Of a stretch of DNA of 42,615 bases, positions 8,241 to 16,576 are shown one piece after another. The position numbers and the translations under genes were made by a program. The notes below the pieces were generated by a model that ran no database searches, was not told the DNA's origin, and saw only the letters and a program-made list of their open reading frames with translations. The stretch spans positions 1-42,615 of the forward strand of contig NZ_JAOASO010000096.1 of NCBI RefSeq assembly GCF_030158645.1. The letters run 5' to 3'. This stretch comes from Hydrogenophaga sp. (GTDB lineage: Bacteria > Pseudomonadota > Gammaproteobacteria > Burkholderiales > Burkholderiaceae_C). Every line of letters starts with the position of its first letter. The stretch's first letter is position 1.

Positions 8241-8868
8241 TCTTCCCGCTGCTGCGACGGCGCTCCTGCTGAGCGCGTGCGGCACCACAACACCACCATC
8301 CACCCCGGCATCGGTGACCACGGTGATCACCACGCCGGCACAGGCACCGGCGCCCCAGGTTCTGGTGGTCACGCCGGTCCAGGCGCCCGCGGCCACCCCC
8401 CCCGAATCCCTGAACGCGCCAGCGTCCCCGCTGCCCGACGTGGTCACCGCCCTGCTCACGTACTCGGAACGCGTGCGCCAGCTCAGCCCGACCGACCTCG
8501 CTGCCGAGATTGCGGTGCAGGGCGACCCGGGCAACGCTCCGCTGCGGCAGATGCAGCTGGCCCTGGCGCTGATGCACAGCCCCCAAGCGGTGGACACAGC
8601 GCGAGCGCTCGGGCTGCTGCAACGGGTGGTGGGCAATCCTTCACCCGAGGCCACGCTTCTCAAACCGCTGGCGCGGCTGCTGGGTTACCAACTGATGGAG
8701 CAGCGCCGGCTCGAAGACGGCCTGGAGCGTCAGAGCCAGCAACTGCGCGACAACCAGCGCCGCATCGACCAGCTCAACGAGCGGCTGGAGGCCATGCGCG
8801 CCATCGAGCGCAGCCTGACCACCCGCCCGCCCGCCGCGCCCAACGGCAGCCGAAGCGCGCCACCCTGA
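8230..8868 (+). CDS. qseG: QseG-like outer-membrane lipoprotein
   Basis: The 212-residue product has a lipoprotein signal ending LLLSAC (Cys near residue 16). A Thr/Pro/Ala-rich linker runs to about residue 65. A helical domain then carries YSERVRQLSPTDLAAEI, similar in placement to YfhG/QseG, and a C-terminal coiled-coil-like stretch has alternating Gln, Arg and Glu (about residues 155-198). In enterobacteria QseG interacts with the periplasmic part of the kinase GlrK. The call rests on the signal, size and position between kinase and regulator; sequence similarity is modest. The start overlaps glrK by 11 bases. Confidence 0.75.
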   Translation: MRTSLPAAATALLLSACGTTTPPSTPASVTTVITTPAQAPAPQVLVVTPVQAPAATPPESLNAPASPLPDVVTALLTYSERVRQLSPTDLAAEIAVQGDPGNAPLRQMQLALALMHSPQAVDTARALGLLQRVVGNPSPEATLLKPLARLLGYQLMEQRRLEDGLERQSQQLRDNQRRIDQLNERLEAMRAIERSLTTRPPAAPNGSRSAPP

Positions 8869-8881
8869 GCACCACGCCTCC

Positions 8882-10288
8882 ATGAACACCACATCGCCAC
8901 GCGCGCGCCTGCTGGTCGTCGACGACGACGCCGACATGCTGCGCCTGCTGGCGATGCGCCTGGGGTCGGCGGGCTACCAGGTCACCTCGGTCGGCTCGGC
9001 CGAAGCCGCGCTGAGCCAGCTCGACATCGAGCGGCCCCAGCTGGTGCTCTCCGACGTGCGCCTGCCGGGCAAGGACGGCCTGGCCCTGTTTGACGAGATC
9101 CGCAAGCGCCACCCCTCGCTTCCCGTGATCCTGCTCACCGCGCACGGCACCATTCCCGACGCGGTGGAAGCCACGGCGCGCGGCGTCTTCACCTACCTCA
9201 CCAAGCCCTACGACGCCAAAGAGCTGCTGGAGAAGATCGCGCAGGCCCTGGCGCTGGGCGCTCCGGCGAGCGACAACGCGCGGGTGGACGAAGCCTGGCG
9301 CAGCGAGATCGTGAGCCGCTCCAACCGGATGGCCGACCTGCTCGCCGAGGCGCGCATGGTGGCGCAGAGCGATGCGAGCGTGCTGCTGCGCGGCGATTCC
9401 GGCACCGGCAAGGAAATGCTGGCACGCGCCATCCACAAGGCCAGTGCGCGCGCGGGCAAACCCTTCATTGCGGTGAACTGCGGCGCCATTCCCGAGGCGC
9501 TGCTGGAATCCGAACTCTTCGGCCACATGAAGGGCGCGTTCACCGACGCGGTGGCCAACCACAAGGGCCTCTTCCAGGCGGCCGACGGCGGCACCCTCCT
9601 GCTCGACGAGATCGGTGACATGCCGCCGGCCCTGCAGGTCAAGCTGCTGCGCGTCTTGCAGGAGCGCGCAGTGCGCCCGCTGGGGTCGAGCCAGTCGCTG
9701 CCGGTGGATGTGCGCATCATCTCGGCCACGCACCGCGACCTCGAAGAGGCCATGGCCACGGCGCAGTTCCGCGAGGACCTGTACTACCGACTCAACGTGG
9801 TCACGCTGACCCTGCCCACGCTGGCCGAGCGGCGCGAAGACATCCCGCTGCTGGCCAACCACTTCCTGGCCAAGCTGGCGGCCAAGTACGGCAAGCGCAG
9901 CTCCGGGTTTGCGCCCGAGGCGCTCAAGGCGCTGACCATGTCGGCGTGGCCGGGCAACGTGCGACAGCTCTACAACGTGGTCGAGCAGGTCTGCGCGCTC
10001 TCCACCACGCCGCTGGTGTCGCTGGCCCTGGTGCAGCGCGCCCTGCGAACGCCGTCGGTGGAGGTGCTCAGCTTTGCCGACGCCAAGCAGCGCTTCGAGC
10101 GCGAGTACCTGGTGGGCCTGCTCAAGATGACCGACGGCAACGTGGCCGACGCGGCCCGTCTGGCCCAGCGCAACCGCACCGAGTTCTACCGCCTGCTGCA
10201 AAAACACGCGCTCACCCCGGGCCTCTTCAAGAGCGACGGAATGCCGGGTTCTTCGGGTATTCCCGGAGACGCTGTCGCCGATGAGTGA
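8882..10288 (+). CDS. glrR: Sigma-54-dependent response regulator GlrR (QseF-like)
   Basis: This is a 468-residue three-domain activator. The receiver (residues 1-125) has Asp58 in LVLSDVRLPG and Lys in YLTKPYDAKE. The AAA+ domain has Walker A GDSGTGKE (171-178), a sigma-54 contact loop reading GAFTDA (218-223) rather than GAFTGA, and Walker B GGTLLLDEIGDMP. The C-terminal Fis-type helix-turn-helix contains GNVADAARLAQRNRTEFYRLLQKH. The recognition region NRTEFY matches my recollection of E. coli GlrR, which suggests the same DNA site is read. Two such sites follow the gene, one overlapping its stop codon. The C-terminus has a short Gly/Pro tail. Confidence 0.93.
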   Translation: MNTTSPRARLLVVDDDADMLRLLAMRLGSAGYQVTSVGSAEAALSQLDIERPQLVLSDVRLPGKDGLALFDEIRKRHPSLPVILLTAHGTIPDAVEATARGVFTYLTKPYDAKELLEKIAQALALGAPASDNARVDEAWRSEIVSRSNRMADLLAEARMVAQSDASVLLRGDSGTGKEMLARAIHKASARAGKPFIAVNCGAIPEALLESELFGHMKGAFTDAVANHKGLFQAADGGTLLLDEIGDMPPALQVKLLRVLQERAVRPLGSSQSLPVDVRIISATHRDLEEAMATAQFREDLYYRLNVVTLTLPTLAERREDIPLLANHFLAKLAAKYGKRSSGFAPEALKALTMSAWPGNVRQLYNVVEQVCALSTTPLVSLALVQRALRTPSVEVLSFADAKQRFEREYLVGLLKMTDGNVADAARLAQRNRTEFYRLLQKHALTPGLFKSDGMPGSSGIPGDAVADE

Positions 10289-10290
10289 CA
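10273..10290. promoter_or_regulatory. GlrR-type upstream activating site 1
   Basis: An exact TGTC-N10-GACA match (TGTC at 10273, GACA ending at 10290), extended to CTGTC/GACAG arms. This is the motif reported for enterobacterial GlrR/QseF. It overlaps the last codons and stop of glrR, about 196 bp upstream of the predicted opgG transcription start. Confidence 0.75.
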
Positions 10291-10339
10291 GCCCTGTCTC
10301 GTTGATTTCATTGGTTTTTTTTCATGGCGCAGCATCTGC

Positions 10340-10357
10340 TGTCGCCGTTTGACGACA
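10340..10357. promoter_or_regulatory. GlrR-type upstream activating site 2
   Basis: A second exact TGTC-N10-GACA match, 67 bp downstream of the first (centre to centre). Both begin CTGTCGCCG. It is centred about 130 bp upstream of the predicted sigma-54 start, a normal enhancer distance. Confidence 0.75.
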
Positions 10358-10419
10358 AAAACCAGGGGTTGAGGCCCTCTCCGACCCCGCTCGCGAGTCG
10401 GCAAAAGAGGTTTTGACTC

Positions 10420-10432
10420 CAAGTCTTTGATC
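10420..10432 (-). promoter_or_regulatory. IHF-like site
   Basis: The minus strand reads GATCAAAGACTTG, matching the IHF consensus WATCAANNNNTTR at all but the first base. It lies between the activator sites and the sigma-54 promoter, where a DNA bend would help looping. Confidence 0.5.
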
Positions 10433-10451
10433 TGGCAGGGTTTTTTCAACC

Positions 10452-10467
10452 TGGCACGGGGTTTGCC
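10452..10467 (+). promoter_or_regulatory. Sigma-54 promoter upstream of opgG
   Basis: TGGCACG-GGGT-TTGCC matches the consensus TGGCACGNNNNTTGCW at every position except the last. The invariant GG and GC have the correct spacing. The predicted transcription start is about 10478, at the opgG ATG (10479). Confidence 0.8.
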
Positions 10468-10478
10468 CTTACCAAGGC

Positions 10479-12050
10479 ATGACCCCCACGAACCGCCCCT
10501 TTTCCGCCGCCCGGTGCACCCGCACCCTGGTGCTGCTGGGCGCCCTGTTTTCCCTGCTTTGCGGGGCGTCAGCCCAGGCCCAGCGCATGGACTGGGACGG
10601 TCTGACCCAGCTGGCCCAAAGCCGCGCCACCGAGACTTATCAAGCAAACAGCGACAAGCTGCCCGCCGCGCTCGCCAGCATCACCTACGACCAGCTGCGC
10701 GACATCCGTTTCAAGACCGACCAGTCACTCTGGCGCGCGGACGCCCTGCCGTTCGAGGCGCAATTTTTCCACCTCGGCCTGTACCAGACCGAGCCGGTTC
10801 GCATCCACGAACTGATGCCCGATGGCCGGGTCAACCACCTGCCCTACCGCGGTGCCGACTTCGACTACGGCAAGAACACCTTTGACCCTTCGCCCTGGGG
10901 CGACCTGGGCCATGCCGGTTTCCGCCTGCACTACCCGCTCAACGGCCCGGCCTACAAGGACGAGCTGGTGGTGTTCCAGGGCGCGAGCTACTTCCGCGCC
11001 CTCGGGGCCGGCCAGCAATACGGCCTGTCGGCCCGCGGCCTGGCGATCGACACCGTGGGCGGCAGCGGCGAGGAATTCCCGCGCTTCACCGAGTTCTGGC
11101 TGCAACGCCCGACCGCCAGCGCCACCGAAGTCACCGTGCTGGCCCTGCTCGAATCGCCACGCGCCACCGGGGCCTACCGCTTCGTGATCCGCCCCGGCCT
11201 GCAGACCACCACCACGGTGAACGCCCGCATCTTTCAGCGCGTTGGTGCAGGCCCGATCAACACGCTGGGTGTGGCACCGCTCACCAGCATGTTCCTCTCG
11301 GGCGAGAACCAGCCCTTGGCCAGCGACTTCCGCCCCGAGGTGCACGACTCCGACGGTCTGATGATGGTGACCGGCGAAGGTGAATGGCTGTGGCGCCCGC
11401 TGCAGCGACCCAAGGCCGTGACGGTCAGTTCGTTCACCATGCAGAACCCGCGCGGCTTCGGCCTGATGCAGCGTGACCGCAGCTTCGCCAGCTATGAAGA
11501 CGTGGAAGCGCGCTACGAACGCCGTCCCAGCGCCTGGGTCAAGCCGCTGGGCGACTGGGGCCCCGGCCGCGTGGAGCTGGTGCAGCTGTCCGCGCCCGAC
11601 GAAACCCACGACAACATCGTGGCGTACTGGGTCCCGGCCACCCTGCCCGCCCCTGGTCAGCCACTCGAAGTGGCCTACGAGCTGGCCTGGCAAGGCGATG
11701 CCCAACAGCGCCCGCCATCGAGCTGGGTGACCCAGAGCCGACGGGGCTACGGCTACACCAAGCTCAGCGCAGAAGAACAGGGCCGCCAGCCGCAGTACGT
11801 CATCGACTTCACCGGCCCCGCGCTGGACGCACTGCCCGCCAACGCCAAGGTCAAGGCCGTGGTGAGCGCCAACACCAACGGCCGCGTGCTGGAAACGCTG
11901 GCCTATCCCAACCCCGCCACGCGCACCTGGCGCGTGACCCTGCGCGTCGAGCGTGTCGATGCCACGCAGCCCGTGGAATTGCGCGCCTTCCTTCAGCACA
12001 ACAACGACACCGTGACTGAAACATGGACACACCTGCTGTTACCCGAATGA
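10479..12050 (+). CDS. opgG: Periplasmic glucan biosynthesis protein OpgG
   Basis: The 523-residue product (E. coli OpgG is 511) has a signal peptide with core LVLLGALFSLLCGASAQA. Family segments run throughout: FFHLGLYQTEPVRIHEL, GYGLSARGLAIDT-like GQQYGLSARGLAIDT, GEEFPRFTEFWLQRP, SPRATGAYRFVIRPG, LGVAPLTSMFLSGENQ, NPRGFGLMQRDR and ETHDNIVAYWVPA. OpgG acts in the periplasm on the beta-1,2 glucan backbone made by OpgH, as branching or remodelling enzyme. The ATG is preceded only by a weak AAGG at short spacing. A sigma-54 promoter ends 12 bp before it, after two GlrR sites. It overlaps opgH by four bases (ATGA). Confidence 0.96.
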   Translation: MTPTNRPFSAARCTRTLVLLGALFSLLCGASAQAQRMDWDGLTQLAQSRATETYQANSDKLPAALASITYDQLRDIRFKTDQSLWRADALPFEAQFFHLGLYQTEPVRIHELMPDGRVNHLPYRGADFDYGKNTFDPSPWGDLGHAGFRLHYPLNGPAYKDELVVFQGASYFRALGAGQQYGLSARGLAIDTVGGSGEEFPRFTEFWLQRPTASATEVTVLALLESPRATGAYRFVIRPGLQTTTTVNARIFQRVGAGPINTLGVAPLTSMFLSGENQPLASDFRPEVHDSDGLMMVTGEGEWLWRPLQRPKAVTVSSFTMQNPRGFGLMQRDRSFASYEDVEARYERRPSAWVKPLGDWGPGRVELVQLSAPDETHDNIVAYWVPATLPAPGQPLEVAYELAWQGDAQQRPPSSWVTQSRRGYGYTKLSAEEQGRQPQYVIDFTGPALDALPANAKVKAVVSANTNGRVLETLAYPNPATRTWRVTLRVERVDATQPVELRAFLQHNNDTVTETWTHLLLPE

Positions 12051-14032
12051 ACACTTCCACGAACACCACACCCGCCCCACGCAGCACCCTGCGTGAAGAA
12101 CGCCACCCCAACGCCGTGACCGCGCCGCCGCTCAACCGCGGCTCCATGGTGCCCCGCCCCTGGCGCGGTTTCTGGAACAGCATCGGCACCGCGCTGCTCA
12201 GCGTGGCCGGCAAGGCCTTGCCGCCGTACGAAGCGCCCGCGCATGCCGGGGCCCAGCCTGTGCCCGAAGCCTGGGAAACAGCCGCCAACCGCCGCCGCCT
12301 GGTGTTCGTGTTGCTGACCGTGCTGAGCACCGCTTTTGCCACCAGCCTGTTTGCCAACGCCCAACCTTCCCACGACAACGTGTGGCTGCAATACGGTCAG
12401 CTGGGTTTGTTCGGTCTGCTCTCGGCCTGGGTCGTGACCGGTTTCGTGACCGCGCTCATGGGCTTCTGGGTGTCGCTGCGCGGTGACGCGCACACACTGT
12501 CCGCCGCCGCAGTGCGCAACGACCCGATGAACCCGGACGCGCGCACGGCCATCATCATGCCGATCTGCAACGAAGACGTGGCCACCGTGTTCGCCGGCCT
12601 GCGCGCCACCTGCGAGTCGCTCGCAGCCACCGGCCACGCCCGCCAGTTCGACGTGTTCGTGCTCTCCGACAGCTACGACCCGGCGATCGCCGCCGCCGAA
12701 AAATCGGCCTGGGAAGACCTGCGCGCCGCACTGGCCGCCCAGCCCGAGCTGCCACAGATCGAGGTGTACTACCGCTTGCGCACGCGCCGCACCCACCGCA
12801 AGGCCGGCAACGTGGCCGACTTCTGCCGCCGTTGGGGCAGCGACTACCGCTACATGGTGGTGCTGGATGCCGACAGCGTCATGAGCGGCAGCTGCATCGT
12901 CTCCATGGTCAAGCTGATGGAAGCCCACCCCAAGGCAGGCATCGTGCAGACCGCCACGCAGGCCATCGGCCACGCCACGCTGCACGCCCGCGCACAACAG
13001 TTCGGCTCGCGCGTGACGGGTCGCCTGTTCACGCTGGGCATGCAGTTCTGGCAGCTCGGCGAGAGCCACTACTGGGGCCACAACGCCATCATCCGCGTCG
13101 AGCCTTTCATGAAGCATTGCGCGCTGGCCCCCATCCAGGGCACGGGCGGCATGTCCGGCGGCATCATGTCGCACGACTTCGTCGAAGCTGCGCTGATGCG
13201 TCGCGCCGGCTACCACGTGTGGCTGGTGTCCGACCTCACCGGCAGCTACGAACAGCAGCCGCCCGACCTGCTGAGCGAACTGCAGCGCGACCGCCGCTGG
13301 TGCCAGGGCAACCTGCAGAACTCGCGCCTGATGGCCGAGCCCGGCATCCACCGCGTGCACCGCACCATGTTCGCCATCGGCGCCATGTCCTACCTCTCGG
13401 CTCCGTTGTGGCTGGCCTTCCTGACCATCGGCACCGCCCTCTGGGCCGCCGATTCCAGCGCCATTCCCAGCTGGCAAGCCGTGCCCGAAGAGCTGCGCGC
13501 CCTGTGGATGTGGACACTGACCATGTTGTTCATGCCCCGTGTGCTGGGTTTGCTGGCGGTGTTCCTCAAGGGCGAGCAGAAATCGTTTGGCGGCACGGCA
13601 GGCCTGCTGGGCAGTTCGGTGGTGGAAACCGTGCTCGCCCTGATGCAGGCCCCCATCCGCATGCTGGCGCACTCGCTGTTCGTGCTGGTCGCGCTCACCG
13701 GCCTGAAGCTGGAATGGAAGTCGCCTCCGCGTGAGGCCAACGGCGTGAGCTGGCGCGATGCGCTGGCGCGGCTGGCGCCCATGACGGTGGTGATCGGCCT
13801 GTTGGGCCTGGGTGTGGCCGCGATCAACGCCAATGCGCTGATCTGGCTCGCACCGGTCGCCCTGCCGCTGCTGCTGGCCGTGCCACTGACCGTGGCCACC
13901 AGCCACGTGGACCTCGGCGCCTGGATGCGTTCGCGCGGCGTGTTGCTGATTCCCGAAGAGTCGTGGTCGCCGGCCGTGCTGCGCCGTGCCTGGCGCCATG
14001 CCAGTCGCTTCACACTGGCGCAGGCCGCCTGA
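12047..14032 (+). CDS. opgH: Glucan biosynthesis glucosyltransferase OpgH
   Basis: The 661-residue membrane glucosyltransferase (GT2 family) starts at ATG 12047 in an ATGA overlap with opgG; an in-frame ATG at 12023 is an alternative. Catalytic motifs are visible: MPICNEDVATVFAGL, VLSDSYDP, VLDADSVMSG and LQRDRRWCQGNL (Q-x-x-R-R-W near residue 413). Hydrophobic helices flank the domain (for example LVFVLLTVLSTAFATSLF and the C-terminal set from about residue 445). It polymerises UDP-glucose into the linear osmoregulated periplasmic glucan backbone and exports it. It is shorter than the 847-residue E. coli enzyme at the N-terminus. Confidence 0.96.
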   Translation: MNTSTNTTPAPRSTLREERHPNAVTAPPLNRGSMVPRPWRGFWNSIGTALLSVAGKALPPYEAPAHAGAQPVPEAWETAANRRRLVFVLLTVLSTAFATSLFANAQPSHDNVWLQYGQLGLFGLLSAWVVTGFVTALMGFWVSLRGDAHTLSAAAVRNDPMNPDARTAIIMPICNEDVATVFAGLRATCESLAATGHARQFDVFVLSDSYDPAIAAAEKSAWEDLRAALAAQPELPQIEVYYRLRTRRTHRKAGNVADFCRRWGSDYRYMVVLDADSVMSGSCIVSMVKLMEAHPKAGIVQTATQAIGHATLHARAQQFGSRVTGRLFTLGMQFWQLGESHYWGHNAIIRVEPFMKHCALAPIQGTGGMSGGIMSHDFVEAALMRRAGYHVWLVSDLTGSYEQQPPDLLSELQRDRRWCQGNLQNSRLMAEPGIHRVHRTMFAIGAMSYLSAPLWLAFLTIGTALWAADSSAIPSWQAVPEELRALWMWTLTMLFMPRVLGLLAVFLKGEQKSFGGTAGLLGSSVVETVLALMQAPIRMLAHSLFVLVALTGLKLEWKSPPREANGVSWRDALARLAPMTVVIGLLGLGVAAINANALIWLAPVALPLLLAVPLTVATSHVDLGAWMRSRGVLLIPEESWSPAVLRRAWRHASRFTLAQAA

Positions 14033-14056
14033 AGATCGCTCCGAACGCTCTTTGCC

Positions 14057-14087
14057 AACGCGCCGCTTTTGCGGCGCGTTGTCGTTT
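14057..14087. terminator. Terminator hairpin between opgH and eamA
   Basis: A perfect 10-bp stem AACGCGCCGC/GCGGCGCGTT with a TTTT loop, followed by GTCGTTTC. It lies between two converging genes and could act in both directions; the T-tail is weak on the plus strand. Confidence 0.7.
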
Positions 14088-15007
14088 CAGGGCCCGTTGC
14101 GCAGCGCTCGCACGGACTGCCACCAACCCCCCAACTGGTTCACGACCAGTCCCATAAGCACCAGCCCGGTGCCCAACCATTGCTGAAGCAGCGGCAGTTC
14201 ATCGAAGAACATCCAGGCAGACCACAACCCCACCACCGGCACCAGCAGTGAGAACGGCGTGACCCGCCCGGCCGGGTGGCGTTTGAGCAGGCGGGTCCAC
14301 AGGCTGTAGGCCAGCAGCGTGGCGAACCAGGCCAGGAACAGCACCGACAAGATCGCGGGCCAACCAATGCCCGTGAGCTGCTGCACCACGGTCTGCGGCC
14401 CGTCCATCCACAGCGCCAGCGCCACAAACGGCAGAACGGGAAACACGCTGCTCCAGACGATGAAGGGGAAGGGGTCGTAATCGGCTACGCGGCTGGCCAG
14501 GCGTGCCACCAGGTTGGACACCGCCCACATGAACCCCGCACCCAGTGTGAGCACGAAGCCGGCGAGCGTCATCTGCCCGGGACCTTCACCGTGCGCGGTG
14601 GCGATCAGCAGCAGCCCGCCCAGAGCGACCGCCAAACCCAGCCATTGCGCAGCGCGCGCACGCTCGCCCAGCACCGGCACCGCCAGCAAGAGGGTGAAGA
14701 AGGCCTGCGTCTGCATGACCACCGAGGCCATGCCCACCGTCATGCCCATCTGCAGTCCGAGGAACAGGAAACCGAACTGCCCCAGACCCTGCGCCAGGCC
14801 GTAGGCCGCCACATAGCGCCAGGGCAGGTTGGGAAACTTCACGAACAGCAGGAAGGGCACGGCGGCGGCCGAAAAACGCAGCGCGCCCAGCAGCATGGGG
14901 CCGATGCCCTGCAGGCCGACCTTCATCACCACGAAGTTCAGGCCCCAGATCACCACCACGGCCAGCGCGCGCAGCAGGTCTCCGCGCGACAAGGAAGCAA
15001 CGCTCAC
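14087..15007 (-). CDS. eamA: EamA/DMT family exporter
   Basis: The 306-residue protein has about ten hydrophobic helices in two repeats, typical of EamA transporters. It begins with LLRALAVVVIWGLNFVVMKVGL and contains PMLLGALRFSAAAVPFL in repeat 1 and LAWFATLLAYSLWTRLLKRHPAGRVTPFSLLVPVVG in repeat 2. That pattern resembles the O-acetylserine/cysteine exporter EamA (YdeD). Substrate is not provable from sequence. The start is GTG at 15007, with AAG close upstream. It lies 25 bp downstream of ffh on the same strand and converges on opgH through a shared terminator. Confidence 0.85.
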   Translation of the reverse strand: MSVASLSRGDLLRALAVVVIWGLNFVVMKVGLQGIGPMLLGALRFSAAAVPFLLFVKFPNLPWRYVAAYGLAQGLGQFGFLFLGLQMGMTVGMASVVMQTQAFFTLLLAVPVLGERARAAQWLGLAVALGGLLLIATAHGEGPGQMTLAGFVLTLGAGFMWAVSNLVARLASRVADYDPFPFIVWSSVFPVLPFVALALWMDGPQTVVQQLTGIGWPAILSVLFLAWFATLLAYSLWTRLLKRHPAGRVTPFSLLVPVVGLWSAWMFFDELPLLQQWLGTGLVLMGLVVNQLGGWWQSVRALRNGP

Positions 15008-15032
15008 CTTGAAATCTTGATGGGGAAAGGCA

Positions 15033-16403
15033 TCAGCCCATGCCAGGCAGTTTGGGCATGCCCTTCATGCCGCCCATGCGCTTCATCATCTTCATCATCC
15101 CGCCGCCCTTCATCTTCTTCATCATGTCCTGCATCTGCTCGAACTCCTTGAGCAGGCGGTTGACTTCCTGCACCTGCACACCCGCGCCCGCGGCGATGCG
15201 GCGCTTGCGCGTGGCCTTGATGATCTCGGGCTTGCGGCGCTCCTTGAGCGTCATGCTGCAGATGATCCCTTCCTTGCGGGCGATGTCTTTCTCCGCCCGG
15301 CCCATGTCGACCTGACCGGCCTTGGCCGCCATGGCAGCGGGCAGCTTGTCCATCAGGCTGGAGAGGCCACCCATCTGCTTCATCTGCCGCAGCTGGTCCA
15401 GGAAATCGTTGAGGTCGAAACCCTCGCCGCTCTTGACTTTGGCCGCGAGCTTCTGCGCCGCCGCCATGTCCACACCGGCCGTGACCTGCTCCACCAGGGC
15501 GAGGATGTCGCCCATGCCCAGGATGCGCTGCGCATGGCGCTCGGCGTCGAACACCTCGAGGCCGTCGATTTTTTCCGACACACCGGCGAACTTGATCGGC
15601 GCACCCGTGATCTGTCGCACCGAGAGCGCCGCGCCACCGCGCGAGTCGCCGTCGAGCTTGGTGAGGATGATGCCGGTCAGAGGCAGTGCTTCCTTGAAAG
15701 CCTTCGCGGTGTTGATCGCGTCCTGGCCCTGCATGGCGTCCACCACGAACAGCGTCTCCACCGGCTTGAGCACGGCGTGCAGTTCCTGGATTTCGCGCAT
15801 CAGCGCTTCGTCAATGGCCAGCCGGCCCGCGGTGTCCACCAGCAGCACATCAAAGTAATGTTTGCGCGCGTAGTCGATGGCCGCGCGTGCGATGTCCACC
15901 GGCTTCTGCTCGGGTGTGCTCGGGAACCACTCGGCGCCGGCCTGCGCCGTCACGGTCTTGAGCTGTTCGATGGCGGCGGGGCGGTACACGTCACCCGACA
16001 CCGTGAGCACCTTCTTCTTGCGCTTTTCGATCAGGTGCTTGGCCAGCTTGGCGGTGGTGGTGGTCTTGCCCGCGCCCTGCAGGCCGGCCATGAGGATCAC
16101 CGCCGGCGGCTGCGCCGCCAGGTTGATGTCGGCCACGCCGTCGCCCATGGTCAGCGCGAGTTCGCGGTTGACGATGCCCACCAGGGCCTGACCCGGCGTG
16201 AGCGAACCCACCACCTCCTGGCCCAGGGCCTTGTCTTTCACCCTCGCAATGAAATCGCGCACCACGGCCAGGGCCACGTCGGCCTCCAGCAGGGCCATGC
16301 GCACCTCGCGCAGCATGTCGGTGACGTTGGTCTCGGTGATGCGGGCCTGGCCGCGCATTTCCTTGACGATGCGTGAGAGTCGGTCGGAAAGGGCTGATGC
16401 CAT
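15033..16403 (-). CDS. ffh: Signal recognition particle protein Ffh
   Basis: The 456-residue protein shows the three Ffh domains. The N domain is SDRLSRIVKEMRGQARITETNV. The GTPase G domain carries GLQGAGKTTTTAKLA (P-loop near residue 108), VDTAGRL and TKLDGDSRGG. The C-terminal Met-rich M domain ends in MKMMKRMGGMKGMPKLPGMG. It binds 4.5S RNA and signal sequences of nascent inner-membrane proteins and docks with FtsY. It is divergent from ypjD, the same neighbour as in E. coli. A TAAAAT hexamer at 16530-16535 on the minus strand is a possible -10, though without a clear -35. Confidence 0.98.
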   Translation of the reverse strand: MASALSDRLSRIVKEMRGQARITETNVTDMLREVRMALLEADVALAVVRDFIARVKDKALGQEVVGSLTPGQALVGIVNRELALTMGDGVADINLAAQPPAVILMAGLQGAGKTTTTAKLAKHLIEKRKKKVLTVSGDVYRPAAIEQLKTVTAQAGAEWFPSTPEQKPVDIARAAIDYARKHYFDVLLVDTAGRLAIDEALMREIQELHAVLKPVETLFVVDAMQGQDAINTAKAFKEALPLTGIILTKLDGDSRGGAALSVRQITGAPIKFAGVSEKIDGLEVFDAERHAQRILGMGDILALVEQVTAGVDMAAAQKLAAKVKSGEGFDLNDFLDQLRQMKQMGGLSSLMDKLPAAMAAKAGQVDMGRAEKDIARKEGIICSMTLKERRKPEIIKATRKRRIAAGAGVQVQEVNRLLKEFEQMQDMMKKMKGGGMMKMMKRMGGMKGMPKLPGMG

Positions 16404-16576
16404 GCTGCGCTCGGGTGGTGGGAGAAGTGCCCGCGGGCTGCGGAATGCACGCCAGCTGGGGGGTATGTCGGGCCATTGACCGGGAAACCGGCGTCTGGCA
16501 ACGGTCAGGGCCGTTAAACTCCGCCCATGATTTTAGCCGCGCCCACCCCCTGCCCGCTGCGCGCGCCTCACCCCCT

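Noticed and set aside
10289..10451. A GlmY/GlmZ-like small RNA in the glrR-opgG spacer
   Set aside because: The sigma-54 promoter lies at the end of the spacer and points into opgG. No terminator follows a possible RNA in the spacer.
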